A stretch of 64,000 nt of DNA, from the NCBI RefSeq assembly GCF_023898315.1, contig NC_064622.1, forward strand, positions 277,193,503-277,257,502, given 5' to 3'. The notes below the pieces were generated by a model. That model saw only the letters and a program-made list of their open reading frames with translations, was not told the origin of the DNA and did not search any database. This document shows, piece after piece, positions 25,501 through 35,539 of the stretch (positions are counted from its first letter, which is position 1; the number at the start of each line of letters is the position of its first letter). The DNA is from Schistocerca nitens. Its lineage: Eukaryota; Arthropoda; Insecta; Orthoptera; Acrididae. Made by a program: the position numbers and the translations under genes.

Positions 25501-28500
25501 TTCTGGCACATGAAATTGACTTTATCCCGTTTTGCGCACAGCTCAGGGGGTTCCTTCCACTACTTCGATTTATGTTTCATTTCCAGTATAAATTAATACC
25601 ACATTAATAAAATTGGTGCGGAAATTCAGTTGGAATGCTGAAAAATCCACTTACGTATTTAGTTTTGACCAGCATTCAACAAATATGACACCTTGTGCAA
25701 AACTATCCAATGGTTAACTCTCCAGGTAAAAAGTATCACACTCTTTCATCTAATATCCTGTGGCATCAGCTATTTGATGCACATTAATTTGCTCATTATC
25801 CAATACTATGCCTTGCACTTCCTTTGTACTTTCATATATGGTTGCTCAACGTTTTGGGATGTCCCTAACATGAATCAACTTCTCAGTAAATTTGTCTCTT
25901 GATTTCAGTCACCCATATACAAACCATTGAAAATGAATGAGTAAACTGTTTATAAGCCTTCTCCAATGTTTAATGAACATTAGAAAAACATTATTTATGG
26001 TATTCCAGTTTGTTCATTTAAATGGAACACAAAAAACACAGTTGCTTTAAAAACAGCCCTATACCTAAAACTACAAGACATGTAACATGCTGTAGCAGGT
26101 TATTGAATACATGTATATCCTAGAATGTGGCTTCTTTATGTTCTAACATTAAACACTTAGTCTTTGTAAGAAGTTATTTTTATCCTAATATGAACTCATG
26201 CTTTCAATTATTTTTTGAGACAAAAGAAATGTTGATTAGACCACAGAACATCAATGAATACATCTATAGTGAAACAGCTGTCAAAATACCACATTTTTTG
26301 CAATGTCTTTGCAGGATGTTCCAGAAATAACACCACATACAATTCTTGAAACATTCTTTTGTATTCAGATATACTCTGTACAATCCCATTATGTGACCAC
26401 CTGTCAAAAGCCTGAATAACCAACCTTTGTAGCACATACCACTGTGAGATGTGCAGGAAGAGAGCCACTGAAGTTCTGGAAGATACTGACAGGGATGTGC
26501 AACCAAGCTGACTTTAGTGCCATGGCCAGCTGTGCTAAGTTTCTGAGTTGAGGATCCATGGTATGTACAGCCTAATTGAGGTGGTACCACAGATTCTCAA
26601 TTAGGTTTAAATATAGGGAGTCTGGTAACCAGTGGAGTACAGTAAACTCATCTTCATGCTCTCCGAACCACGCATGTACACTGCGGGCTGTGCGACACGT
26701 TGCATCGTCCTGTTGGTAGATGCCATCACACCAAGGAAAAAAACCTGCATATAGGGGTGGACATAGTCCGCAAGGATAGATGCATACTTCCTTTGATCCA
26801 TTGTGTCTCCCAGAATGATGAGATCACTCCAGATCATAACACTCCCTCCTCTGGCCTGGACCCTTCCACTGACTGTTGCAGGGTGTTTGCTTTCAGATGT
26901 TTCACACCGTACACGCCTTTGACCATCTGTCTGATAAACCATGAAACATGATTCATCTGAAAAGATTACCTGTTGCCTCTCACTGGATGTCCAGTTGCAA
27001 TAGTGGCATGCAAAGTCCAGCCTTTGTCACTGATAAATAGCACTCAACATGGGTGCATGAACTAGGCAGCTGCTGCAGAGGCCCATACACAGCAACATTC
27101 GCTGAGTGGGCACTAAGGAAACACTGTTGGTAGCCTCTAGGTTCATCTTGGTGGGCAGTTGATCAACAGTTGAATGTCTGTTCGCCCATACACATGTCTG
27201 CAGCCATCATTCATGCCTGTCATTTATGGCTCATGGTGCAGCACAGTTGCCTCAGTATGTTTTGAATAGTGCCATTTTGCCATGCACAGTATATGACTGT
27301 ACACGAACAGTTTACAAACACAGCTGTTTTGGAAATTCTTCCAGCCTTGCCCTGAAAGCCCATGATCAAGACCTCTTGTACATCAGATAAATTGCTCCGT
27401 GACACATTGCAAGAATGGCACTGTTTTCTGAAGCCCCCTGACATGCATTGTATAACCTACACTGCTAGTGCCGTCACCAGACATCTGTGCATGGTTATTG
27501 CATGTTGACGTGAAACATAGTGTGGTGCTCACATTACGTCAAACATAGTGTGGTGCTCACATTAATGTGACTGAACCGTTTATTGTCCCTGAATGCCTGC
27601 TTTCCTCTATAAATGATTCTACAACCCCAAACCATTCATCAAAGATCAAAAAAGGACAAATAGGGGATCTCAGTACAAATTTAAATCAAGTTAAATTTCC
27701 TAAAAAAGGATCCTATTAATTTTTTCTCTAGGGCTAATAGTATCCATGTTTAATGGGATAGAAAATTACATATTATTAAAAACAATGTTTTGATGGTATA
27801 AAATTAATGATTACTGTTAAATGAAGTAAGTTAAGAACAAATATTGAATGTGTGTATCACATCTAAGCGCAATAGAATCATATTAAGGACGTCTAACAGG
27901 TTAGAGGGAGGTAGGGGTGAAGGGTTGAAGTATAAGTGACTTTCCTCATTTATAGGTCTGCAAACTGAAGAGCAAGAAGGTGATTCCCCACTCCACCTAC
28001 CCCACTAAGTTACAAGAGCCAACTGTAGGGTGTTTCACACAGTTGTATTGATCATTTGCAGAACACCTTACGAATCACTGATGACACAATGTGGAAACAT
28101 GCCCAGGTCACATTTACTTTCTGCACTGTGCACTGAGTTACTAATAATACTAATGCAAAAAACAAACAATGGAAAATCCATAATGGAATGTAACAATACC
28201 AGAGAAGGAAAGTTGCTGCTCACCATATAATGGAGATGCTGAGTCACGATAGGTACAATAATAAGATTCACACAATTAAAGCTTTCGGCCATTAATGCCT
28301 TTGTCAGCAGTAAACACACATACACACATGCGCACACTTACATAAATGCAACTTGCACACACATCAGCAGTCTCAGAGAGCTGAGACCACACGTTACCCC
28401 TAGAGAAAACATTACCCCTAGAGAAAAAAATCAATAGAATATTTTTTGGTAGGAAGTTTCATGTAGTTAAATTCTATATCAGGGAAAAATTTATCTAGAA

Positions 28501-30489
28501 GCTGCTTTTCAGTTATTCAAGAAAAACATAAGAAAGTGACCTTTAAAAGCCACACCACCCAAAGCCCATCCGAATGTTCACACATCACAGGTGGGGACTT
28601 CTAGTATGTTGTTCATGGCACTCCCCTATCACTGTACAAAAATTTGTGATTACATGAATTTTTTTCCCCTAATTTTCCTTCATTGATTGGACAACCCATT
28701 TATAATGGAAACATGGTGAATAAATTGATTTCTTCTCTTTTAAATTGTATATGTCTGTAATACTGTATGCAGCAAATGTATCCAAATTAAGATGAAACAA
28801 TAAATCTGTGGTTGTGATCTACCTTCAGAGGCTAAAACTGAAGACTATCGGTTTTTTGTAGTTCATTGCTCAAATAGGTAGACGTTTTTCTGCATTTAGC
28901 CCAATTTTATCTTTATATTTATGATTATTTACAACTAATTACACATATGAATAGATGATGTCCTGCATATATATCCTCTGAACTAGTGTTATGCACTGAT
29001 AAGCAAAAACATTATGGCCACTGCCCACCACGAGGTTGGATGCTGCCTGGCGACATTGCAGGTGCATGACATGGTAACAAAGTTGTATAAGTGGAGCAGA
29101 CACGATTGGGTAACCATCCTAACAAAGATATACACTGGAAATTGGGAAATACATTGGGATAAGTGACTTTATGAAAGGGCAGATTATTATTATAATGCAG
29201 ATCCTCCAAATGAGTATCTTAAAAACAGCAGAGCTGATCAAATGTGCTAATGTTGTGAGCATCTACGGAATGAGGTAGGACAGTGCAACTAGCACTAGCC
29301 GCTAAATGGTTGGACATCAGCTACTCTTCACAGAATGTGGGGTTCGGAGATTTGTCTGCTCCTTAAAGTAGGCTGGATGATGATCTGTGGCAGCTCTGCT
29401 GGTGCACACACAAGTGTTTCAGAGCATCCCATTCATTGTACATTGTTGAACATGGAGCTCCACAGTAGATCACCCCTACATATTCACATATTGACCTAGT
29501 GACATAAATTATGATTGCAGGGGACATGGAACCATAGGGATTTGCCCATTGATCAATGGAAATGTGTTGGCTCTTCGGATAATCACATTTTTGCTACACC
29601 TGGTCAATGGTCATCTCCACAAATACCAACATTGAGCTGACACAGCAGTTCAAAACTTGCAGGCTATCATGGATGCAGGCTCATGGGAGGAGTATTATGC
29701 TATGGAGGACGTTCTCCTGCATGTGTGTTTGACATGTTCTAATAACTGAAGACATGCTGACAGCTGTGAACCACATGCGTCCCTTCACATTTGATGTCTT
29801 CCCAACAGCGATATCATCTTTCAGCGGTATAGGAAACTGTCCATGTCTCAGAGCCATTTCTGAGCCACAGTGGCTTGAGGAGCATTATAGTGAACTCAAG
29901 TTGATGTCTCGCCGACAGAATTCGCCTGATGTAAATCCTATGGAACCCATTTGGGTCATTGTCGGGTGCCACCACCACATATGCAAATCAACAGCCCATT
30001 ATTTATGCAAATTACACAACCTGTGCATGGATATTGAATGTCTCATACCTCCACAAACCTACCAACAAACCATATGTAGAATCAGTTATATATTTCATTC
30101 CAAAGATGGAAAAACAAGCTATTATGCAGGTGGCCATAATGTTTTGGCTCATCAGTGTAACATTTACAGCATATGGTATAGGCTAAAAGCATTTATTATT
30201 AATGTTGATAATAATGGATGTTTCCCTATACTAACCCATGCTCGGCAGCTAAATGCAGAGCTGAATAACCACATTCATCCCGGGCATTGACATCTCCACC
30301 TCGCACCAGTAACAGAGTAGCAGCTCCAGAATACCTTTGCCACACTGCATAGTGCAGTGGTCGCAGACCCTGGGCGGTAACTGGCTCATTTGCCTTGGCT
30401 CCTCCAGCTAGCAACAGTCGTATTTCATCCAGAGGTTCCATCCGCACGATGCTGTCTGCCAGCTCGCGCTGAAGGCATTCTGTCCTCAT
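16429..30489 (-). CDS. ankyrin-repeat, SOCS-box protein (ASB-like), 7 coding exons
   Basis: Joining 30489-30236, 24538-24413, 22262-22067, 21206-20963, 19527-19289, 18752-18543 and 16536-16429 gives a 1377-base reading frame (458 residues plus TAA). Every junction is GT-AG and in phase (2,2,0,1,0,0). Residues about 10-350 form tandem ankyrin repeats (LRPLHYAV, ALHLAAEHGYTELVSLLL, LTPLMKAA, RTVLHYAVLSGN, PTPLDLAILRGD, GSPLHVACAEN). A helical linker follows. Residues about 413-458 form a SOCS box: LARSPLPLLSQ into ARLFLRRWLGKRL (BC-box, Elongin B/C contact) and LPLPSVLVGYLLYE (Cul5-box). By family knowledge it is a substrate receptor of an Elongin-Cullin-5 ubiquitin ligase, with the ankyrins binding an unknown target. 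Which vertebrate ASB it matches is unclear. The ATG chosen is preceded by in-frame stops. Introns hold a SINE and two Tc1-like elements. Confidence 0.9.
17628..17863 (+). mobile_element. tRNA-derived SINE with 15-bp target duplication, intron 6
   Basis: Starts with a tRNA-like head (ccgagcgaggtggcgcagtgg; B-box near 17680, GGTTCAATCCC), has a body with 'atttccctcaatcgctccag', and ends in (CAA)n. AGTAACATTCATTGA occurs immediately before (17613-17627) and after (17864-17878). The near-intact duplication suggests a fairly recent insertion. Confidence 0.88.
18543..18752 (-). CDS. ASB-like gene, coding exon 6
   Basis: Runs from acceptor ATGCAG to donor CAG|GTCAGT, 70 codons in phase 0 (residues 354-423): VVMKTQF...GILNSLHNLS...LTEEQKEFLISLARSPLPLLSQ. 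It is mostly helical linker after the last ankyrin repeat. The PLPLLSQ end is the start of the SOCS box. Confidence 0.88.
19289..19527 (-). CDS. ASB-like gene, coding exon 5 (ankyrin repeats)
   Basis: Bounded by acceptor TTACAG and donor AAG|GTTTGT; residues 274-353. Contains GSPLHVACAEN, LLRLLLKAGADPN and PEIVALLLRYGAK, i.e. two ankyrin units, with a serine/glycine-rich insertion between them (ESDGGSS). Confidence 0.92.
20311..20352 (+). repeat. (GAA)n microsatellite in intron 4
   Basis: A GAGGAG run passes into about ten GAA units. Confidence 0.9.
20963..21206 (-). CDS. ASB-like gene, coding exon 4 (ankyrin repeats)
   Basis: Bounded by acceptor TTCTAG and donor GCAG|GTAATT; residues 193-274. 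Reads GMESVLLLLSFGANVN, RTVLHYAVLSGNVATVNLLL and TPLDLAILRGDPELVRILLEAG, canonical ankyrin consensus positions. Ends in phase 1. Confidence 0.93.
22067..22262 (-). CDS. ASB-like gene, coding exon 3 (ankyrin repeats)
   Basis: Bounded by acceptor TTACAG and donor CCACAG|GTTGGT; residues 127-192. Reads HADVARILLEHGADPN, an insertion (KRYFFGSEINLVSPLD), then MQLLLSFGANPDSRDRAGL and TPLMKAAR. The interval between the first and second units is shorter than a standard 33-residue repeat. Confidence 0.92.
22263..24412 (-). other. intron 2 of ASB-like gene
   Basis: 2150 bases. AT-rich apart from a coding-like patch on the minus strand around 23145-22965 (about 57 codons open, ending at a stop) that I could not assign to a family. 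No SINE or inverted-repeat element is evident. Confidence 0.4.
24413..24538 (-). CDS. ASB-like gene, coding exon 2 (ankyrin repeat)
   Basis: Bounded by acceptor CAATAG and donor AACAG|GTAGAA. Joining GG|A restores AEHGYTELVSLLLQQGARVD across the exon 1-2 junction; the exon ends in EPLRLAIRN. 126 bases, phase 2 to phase 2. Confidence 0.9.
26340..27480 (-). pseudogene. Tc1-like transposase relic in intron 1
   Basis: The minus strand shows an RSNLSDVQEVLIM block near 27390, then VRCETSESKHPATV followed by GGSVMIWSDLI and DQRKYASILADYVHPYM (26607-26942), and LYLNLIENLWYHLN in another frame, the region of the catalytic Glu (NPIENLW in active enzymes). The C-terminus reads into about 26340. Several frameshifts. 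It shares orientation with the host gene. Terminal repeats were not located. Confidence 0.65.
27513..27566 (+). repeat. 28-bp tandem duplication
   Basis: 'aaacatagtgtggtgctcac' plus 'atta' occurs at 27513 and again at 27541, separated by CGTC. It sits at the edge of the Tc1-like relic. Confidence 0.8.
28205..28400 (+). repeat. interspersed repeat with (CA)-rich segment
   Basis: Contains 'gttgctgctcaccatataatggagatgctgagtcac', 'aattaaagctttcggccattaatgcc' and then a CA-rich stretch. This organisation (motif, 'aagctttcg', CA run) parallels the foldback repeats at 34.4 and 45-46 kb, so it is probably a related family. No ORF. Confidence 0.45.
28989..30160 (+). mobile_element. degenerate Tc1-like transposon with inverted ends, intron 1
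   Basis: The left end (ttatGCACTGATaagcaaaaACATTATGGCCACtgc) and the reverse complement of the right end (ttaCACTGATgagccaaaACATTATGGCCACctgc) match over about 35 bases. Internal plus-strand remnants include SPDVNPMEPIWVIVG (catalytic Glu region). Stops interrupt all frames. The right end lies only 75 bases from the splice donor of coding exon 1 of the ASB-like gene. Confidence 0.7.
30236..30489 (-). CDS. ASB-like gene, first coding exon
   Basis: Opens with ATG at 30489 (MRTECLQRELAD) and ends at donor CATGG|GTTAGT in phase 2. Contains DEIRLLLAGGAKAN, LRPLHYAVWQRYSGAATLLL and GYSALHLAAEHG, two ankyrin units. TAG and TGA precede the ATG in frame within 20 bases, so this is the first usable start unless a spliced exon joins at the CAG just before CAATG. 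Confidence 0.87.
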
Positions 30490-30551
30490 TGCTGCAAATG
30501 CTCACTACCTGTTTGGTGAAGCAACTGAATTACTCATGGTGCTAGAGGCAA
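30490..30551 (-). other. probable 5' UTR part of the first coding exon
   Basis: The acceptor TTTTTTGTGTATATTCACAG (exon from 30551) has a strong pyrimidine tract and lies 62 bases before the ATG. A weaker acceptor, CATTTGCAG, sits 2 bases before the ATG. Which is used is not decidable from sequence. Confidence 0.45.
30505..30537 (-). promoter_or_regulatory. candidate upstream ORF, 10 codons
   Basis: ATG in good context (CACCATGAG) reads MSNSVASPNR then TAG, ending 15 bases before the main ATG. It would be in the mRNA if the acceptor at 30551 is used, and could lower translation of the main frame. Confidence 0.4.
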
Positions 30552-32530
30552 CTGTGAATATACACAAAAAACTATTTAAAATAAGTTTTCCAGCAAACAG
30601 GAACTAAAAGAAAATCAAACTGAATACGAATCTGTAAGAAATTGAAGGTACCTTTATAAGGAAAGTACACATCTGTCAACCTTTTGTTATTAGCACCTTA
30701 TGTTTTCATTTAATTTCACTCAGCTCATTTCACTTTCATATTTCAGTTTTGGGATATGGAATTTGCTTCTGTCTTCTTTTATATTTAATGCCTTAATTTT
30801 AGCTCCTTTTGACATACTGTGTCACATTAAATAGATTTCTATTTTTTCCTTTAAATTTCTAAGTTTTTTTTCCATTACATTAACATTTACAGATGTAAAG
30901 ATTCAAAATTGATCTCTCAAGATGAAATGTATAATTATTTCAGACAGAGGAAGCAAAAGCTTGAAAGATTTTCAGGGAGAGTAAGAATAAGAAATGGATT
31001 AAATGCTTGAATTTTATAAACCTCTTTCATCATCAACTAAAATAAAGATATCTAGGATAATTCACGAGGGCTGAAAAACAAATCCACTCTCTCCTGCCTA
31101 TAATTTCTGTGCACAAGGCTACATCCCAGGAAATGAAGAAAACCTTTCATGGTAATACCAATTGAGTCAACCAAATACTCAATTACATATGTACTGTGAG
31201 ACTACAGAGAGTAAATGACTGCATTTTGCCTTGAATATTAAAGATATATATATATAGCTTACAGAACAGTCCATGGGTGTACTGATGGTCCACTGATGAA
31301 TTGACCTCCTGGGGGTGCACGGCCAACTTGAATCCCCTTCCCCTTTGAGACATTCTGTATGTTGTCTGTGCCCAAGAGCATGTGTCACCAGTTGTAGAGG
31401 CAATTGTGACAATGTCTGTGGTCCAGTTGGTGTGGTGTGGGTATACTCTGTCTGCCTTTGCTACTAGAATATTGTGTTTGCTGAGTGTCTTCCTAATAAG
31501 ACACAATGCTGGTTCCCAAACCTTAATAAGATTATATCAGTAGTGCCAGTTGATAATATGCACCAGTCTCTGGTGCATATTTTAGTAGTGGACTGCATAA
31601 AGAACAACACCTGAAAACCTGACCCTGCTGACAACAGCAGTACTGTAAACCTTCCTGCACAAATAAATCCATGGGAGAATGTTCTTCAACATCAATGAAG
31701 CCTCTAAGGCTACTTGGGTGCACAACATGTGGTTCATAAATACACCTTTTCCTTTTAATGTTAACCCTTCTGGGTTGAATTGCTGTTTCATTATTAAGCT
31801 CATTATACTATCTTTGAACACTTCTTGCAGTAGAATATTCTCCCTTAAAGAAACGCAATGAACATCATTTTCTTCACTATTACAGACAAAAAATTTCATT
31901 CATAGCACAGAGTCATGTCAAATACTATTTATTTATATGCAATTTTCTTTTCTTCCAGCCACAATATGCCGAATAAAATGTTGAAAGAACCATCAGAAAA
32001 GGCAGGTTTTATTGCTTCACCAGAAGACATTATCTATGTAGTTTTTAATTTTTAAACTTAGCTTGATTTAGTTGAACCTTCAGTGAAGGGGGCACCATTT
32101 CAAATCTTATACATTCAATGAAGGTTTTGGATACTATTTTTATAACAAATTACCTCAGCTATCATTTCTCAAGGATTAAATGTGTGATACACCCAGGGAC
32201 TAGAAGTTATGAAGCATTTATGGTAATTGACATTTGGAGCTGAATGGTCTCAAGTACCATACTTTTACAAGGTATCTTGGAAATATTTTTTTCAATATTA
32301 TTGTACTTTATAATGTATGGGAAACAGATGTGTTGTAAGATGATTGATGCTGTTTATTGTGAAGAGACAATGCTAATATCCAATGCTTACTGAACCTGTA
32401 GATCCATTTAGGCTGATGAATTGCCAGTTTCAGCAATGTGCTCGCTACTCTGAGAGTACTGTTTGACAGCTTTAAACATTGACATCCATCATCATCAGGA
32501 GTAGCTCTCAAATACATATCACATATAATA
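30552..32530. other. non-coding, possibly 5' intron of the ASB-like gene
   Basis: Mostly AT-rich. Minus-strand ORFs around 31183-31506 and 31582-31899 look like pieces of an old element of unknown type; no motif is recognised. A short (TA) run lies at about 31246-31256. Confidence 0.35.
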
Positions 32531-33090
32531 CAGCGTGTATCAAAAAGAATCACCCAATTAAAAAAAATCATAACTATTATGTTACTTGAGATATGAGTGT
32601 GAACAACATATTGTTGGAAAGAGTAAACTTTAGAGTTTTACATGGTTCCACCTAGGTAGCAGCAGCACAGGAATTTTTAAATCAGGATTATTGAATGATG
32701 GATCGGTCACACCAGACCAAGTAATTCAGCCATACATTACAGCCTCCAAGGTCACTGGACCTGACTGTGTGTGATTATATCTTGTGGGTGTTTATAAAAG
32801 ACTCTGTTTATGTGCATCCATTACCAACAACAGTGAATGAACTGAGACATCACATAACAGTAGCTGTGGAAGCTGTAAATCAAGACATGCTCACTGCAGT
32901 GTGGGAACAATTTGAATACTGCATTGGCATATGCCGTGCATCACAAGCGGGGCATGTTGAACACATATGAAAAGATTTGAATTTTTTTTTTTAATTTCCC
33001 ATTCATCAAAAAACAAAATTCATTGTATATGTTTATTAGTTTCAGAAAAATAAACATGCCAAATCAGATGATTCTTTTTGATACACTCCG
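32531..33090 (+). mobile_element. mariner deletion derivative, 560 bp
   Basis: Flanked by TA and bounded by inverted ends sharing GTGTATCAAAAAGAATCA. The plus-strand frame 32767-32970 keeps the transposase C-terminus (CDYILWVFIKDSVYVHPLP ... ending GHVEHI), while most of the gene is missing. It is therefore a non-autonomous, internally deleted copy. Confidence 0.75.
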
Positions 33091-33226
33091 TATAACCAGT
33101 TGGACTCAGAGCTCCATAATGCATTTCTTATACACATATGAGATATCACTACTCACTCACATGGCATTAAAAGGTCCACATAGATTTTGAAAGTGACAAA
33201 TCACTATAAACAATTCTCAACTCTCC

Positions 33227-33573
33227 TTCAGAACAGGCTTTGCAAGGCCCAACAGTACCAACTAGCAACCGTGCCATCCTCAGCCAACAGGCGTCACTGG
33301 ATGCAGACAGAGAGGGGCATGTGGTCAGCATACCGCTCTCCTGGCCGTTGTCAGGTTTCATGACTAGAGCTGCTATTCATCAGTCAAGTAGCTTCTCAAT
33401 TTGTCAGTCAAGTAGCTCTTCAATTGGCCTCACAAGATCTGAATGCATCCTGCTTGCAACAGTGCTTGGCAGACTCGGAGAGTGGCCCATCCAAGTGCTA
33501 GCCAAGCCTGACAGTGCTTTGTTTTGGTGATCTGATGAGAACCGATGTTACCTCTGTGGCAAAGCCATTGGCC
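33227..33573 (-). mobile_element. 5S rRNA-derived SINE (SINE3 type)
   Basis: Minus-strand bases 33573-33481 align by eye with 5S rRNA: GCCAATGGC... (5S GCCAACGGCC), CGGTTCTCATCAGATCACC (5S CGGTTCTCGTCCGATCACC) and CTAGCACTTGGATGGG (5S box C region TTAGTACTTGGATGGG). A non-5S body of about 250 bases follows. The head would supply an internal type 1 polymerase III promoter. It is not a functional 5S gene because the 3' quarter is replaced. Confidence 0.8.
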
Positions 33574-33954
33574 AAACACTGCAAACAGTAAGTTATATTC
33601 CCAAAGGTGTTTATAAACCTATTTTAATTGTGTTTTAAATATCCTGGTACACCAGTTCTGAACCATGACACATCATAATTGGTCCAAAAAGGGGAACATC
33701 CAGGACTACTCTGTTACTTTCCCCAAGCTACTCTCCAAAACATTGTGTTTCTGATAAGTTTAACATGTGCAACATAGAATTTTATGCTACCCAAAATGGA
33801 TTTGAGTGATTTGAACATTGCCACAGGGAGAAATTTCTCCTCCAATAGGAGCCTCTCAGTCTGCTCTAGAAAACCAAGGAAAAATTTTCACAACACTCGC
33901 CTAAAAAAACAAAATTGAAAAAGGAAGTGTATTTATGTTGGTATCAGTACCTGA

Positions 33955-35170
33955 ACCCTCTTTGAAATGTATTTAGCAAAATCTCTCAATCAATGGAAAA
34001 GAAAATGTAGAGGAAACCTCCTGCTTTACACTGCAATTTGTGGATGATGAAGTTATGATTGCCAATGAAAAAGATGATCTAAAATATATGGTACAAAAAC
34101 TTCAGGAAGATATAAATGATGGATCATACAACTTAACGCAAAGAAAATAAAATATCTTGCAATAATGGCAGAACTGTCCAGAATCCGACTCATTACAGAG
34201 TAAATTACAGCTTGTAGTAGTTATCCATATTTAGGAGTGGGATTTTATATCATAAGTAAAGATGATCAAGAAATTATGAAATGAATAACTCAGGCTAGAA
34301 GACTGATCACTTGTTTAAATGGAATCCTTGGGAGTAGTGAAACAACAGAGAAATGGAAATGCATTATCTATGAAATTCTAATTAAAAGTTCCAATATAAT
34401 AGAGGGAAACATTCCACGTGGGAAAAATATATCTAAAACAAAGATGATGTGACTTACCAAACAAAAGCACTGGCAGGTCGATAGACACACAAACAAACAC
34501 AAACACACTCACAAAATTCAAGCTTTCGCAACAAACTGTTGCCTCATCAGGAAAGAGGGAAGGAGAGGGAAGACGAAAGGATGTGGGTTTTAAGGGAGAG
34601 GGTAAGGAGTCATTCCAATCCCGGGAGCCTTCCCTCTTTCCTGATGAGGCAACAGTTTGTTGCGAAAGCTTGAATTTTGTGTGTGTGTTTGTGTTTGTTT
34701 GTGTGTCTATCGACCTGCCAGCACTTTCGTTCGGTAAATAACATCATCTTTGTTTTTAGATATAATTAAAAGTTCCTTGTCATATGGGGCAGAGTCATGA
34801 AGAGGTACAAAGGATAAGGAGAGGAAGTTGAAGTTCTCCAAAATAGATGTATTCAGATGACTACTGGGAATATCCAGACGACAGAAAATACATAGCAAAT
34901 AGGATCCATTATGAATGGATGTAGAAGGGCTATTAAAACCTGACATGGAATGGAAACAGTTAATATGGTACCATCATGCCCAAAGGATGGATGAATCCAT
35001 GTTACCTAAGAAAACTAACCTGTGGATAACACCGAACTGCAGAAAATGTGGAAGGCTGAGAAAAACTTGGAAAGAAGGAGTTGTAGAAGCATTGAGATCA
35101 AGAGATTTAATAGAAAATCAATGCAATGATAGAGAATCCTGTAAAGTGGGCAACAGACAATGCTAAAAGG
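33955..35170 (+). pseudogene. LINE reverse transcriptase relic, split by a foldback repeat
   Basis: Plus-strand blocks: QFVDDEVMIANEKDDL (34040-34085, the catalytic DD box), a YLGVGF-like stretch near 34225, ITQARRLITCLNGI near 34290, then after the insertion LIKSSLSYGAES (34775) and KTWKEGVVEALRSRDL (35070). The order matches the end of an RT and its C-terminal tail in RTE/Jockey-like elements. The insertion at 34393-34762 and stops make it inactive. Confidence 0.6.
34393..34762. mobile_element. foldback repeat with 14-bp target duplication
   Basis: The left arm (actggcaggtcgatagacac ... aagctttcgcaacaaactgttgcctcatcaggaaagaggg) is followed by the reverse complement of the same sequence, with under 100 bases between. 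TAATTAAAAGTTCC flanks it at 34379-34392 and 34763-34776. It is the smallest of three related copies here (others at 45.1 and 46.0 kb). Foldback architecture and long duplications recall Penelope-like elements, but no coding part is left in this copy. Confidence 0.7.
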
Positions 35171-35199
35171 TATTCTAAACTTGATGTAATGAAAATTAG

Positions 35200-35530
35200 G
35201 ATATATAGAATATGGGAGCGGTAATGTTGCTGATACAGTAGCCAAGGACACTTTATTTTGGAGGGAATGCAGTTGCAAGCAACACTTGTCTCCTTGCATA
35301 TCGAACCATTTGCCAGTGGAATGAAAAGTGGTTCTCCATAACAGAGAAAATGTGATAGACCACCAATTGACCACAGCCACATCCTTCCAATTACATAAAA
35401 GAAAGGGAGACCATGATTTGGCTCGGAGTGCAACATTTTCCTATGACACACAACTACATCTTTGGATGACAGGATCAACTGCTAAACACTGCTTTCTCTG
35501 CTACATCGAGTTTACACTCCCTGTGATTTA
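35200..35530 (+). pseudogene. LINE C-terminal fragment (RNase H and tail)
   Basis: The plus strand reads NVADTVAKDTLFW (RNase H-like NEKADEAAK region) and then VIDHQLTTATSFQLHK...AKHCFLCYIEFTLPVI (zinc-knuckle-like tail of I/Jockey LINEs). It is out of frame with the preceding relic and may belong to a different element. Confidence 0.4.
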
Positions 35531-35539
35531 GTGGTTGAT

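Noticed and set aside
31183-31899. minus-strand ORFs as host genes
   Set aside because: No recognisable domain, no plausible splice partners, and composition like neighbouring non-coding DNA.
33481-33573. a 5S rRNA gene
   Set aside because: Only about three quarters of the gene is matched, with many substitutions, and the rest is replaced by SINE body.
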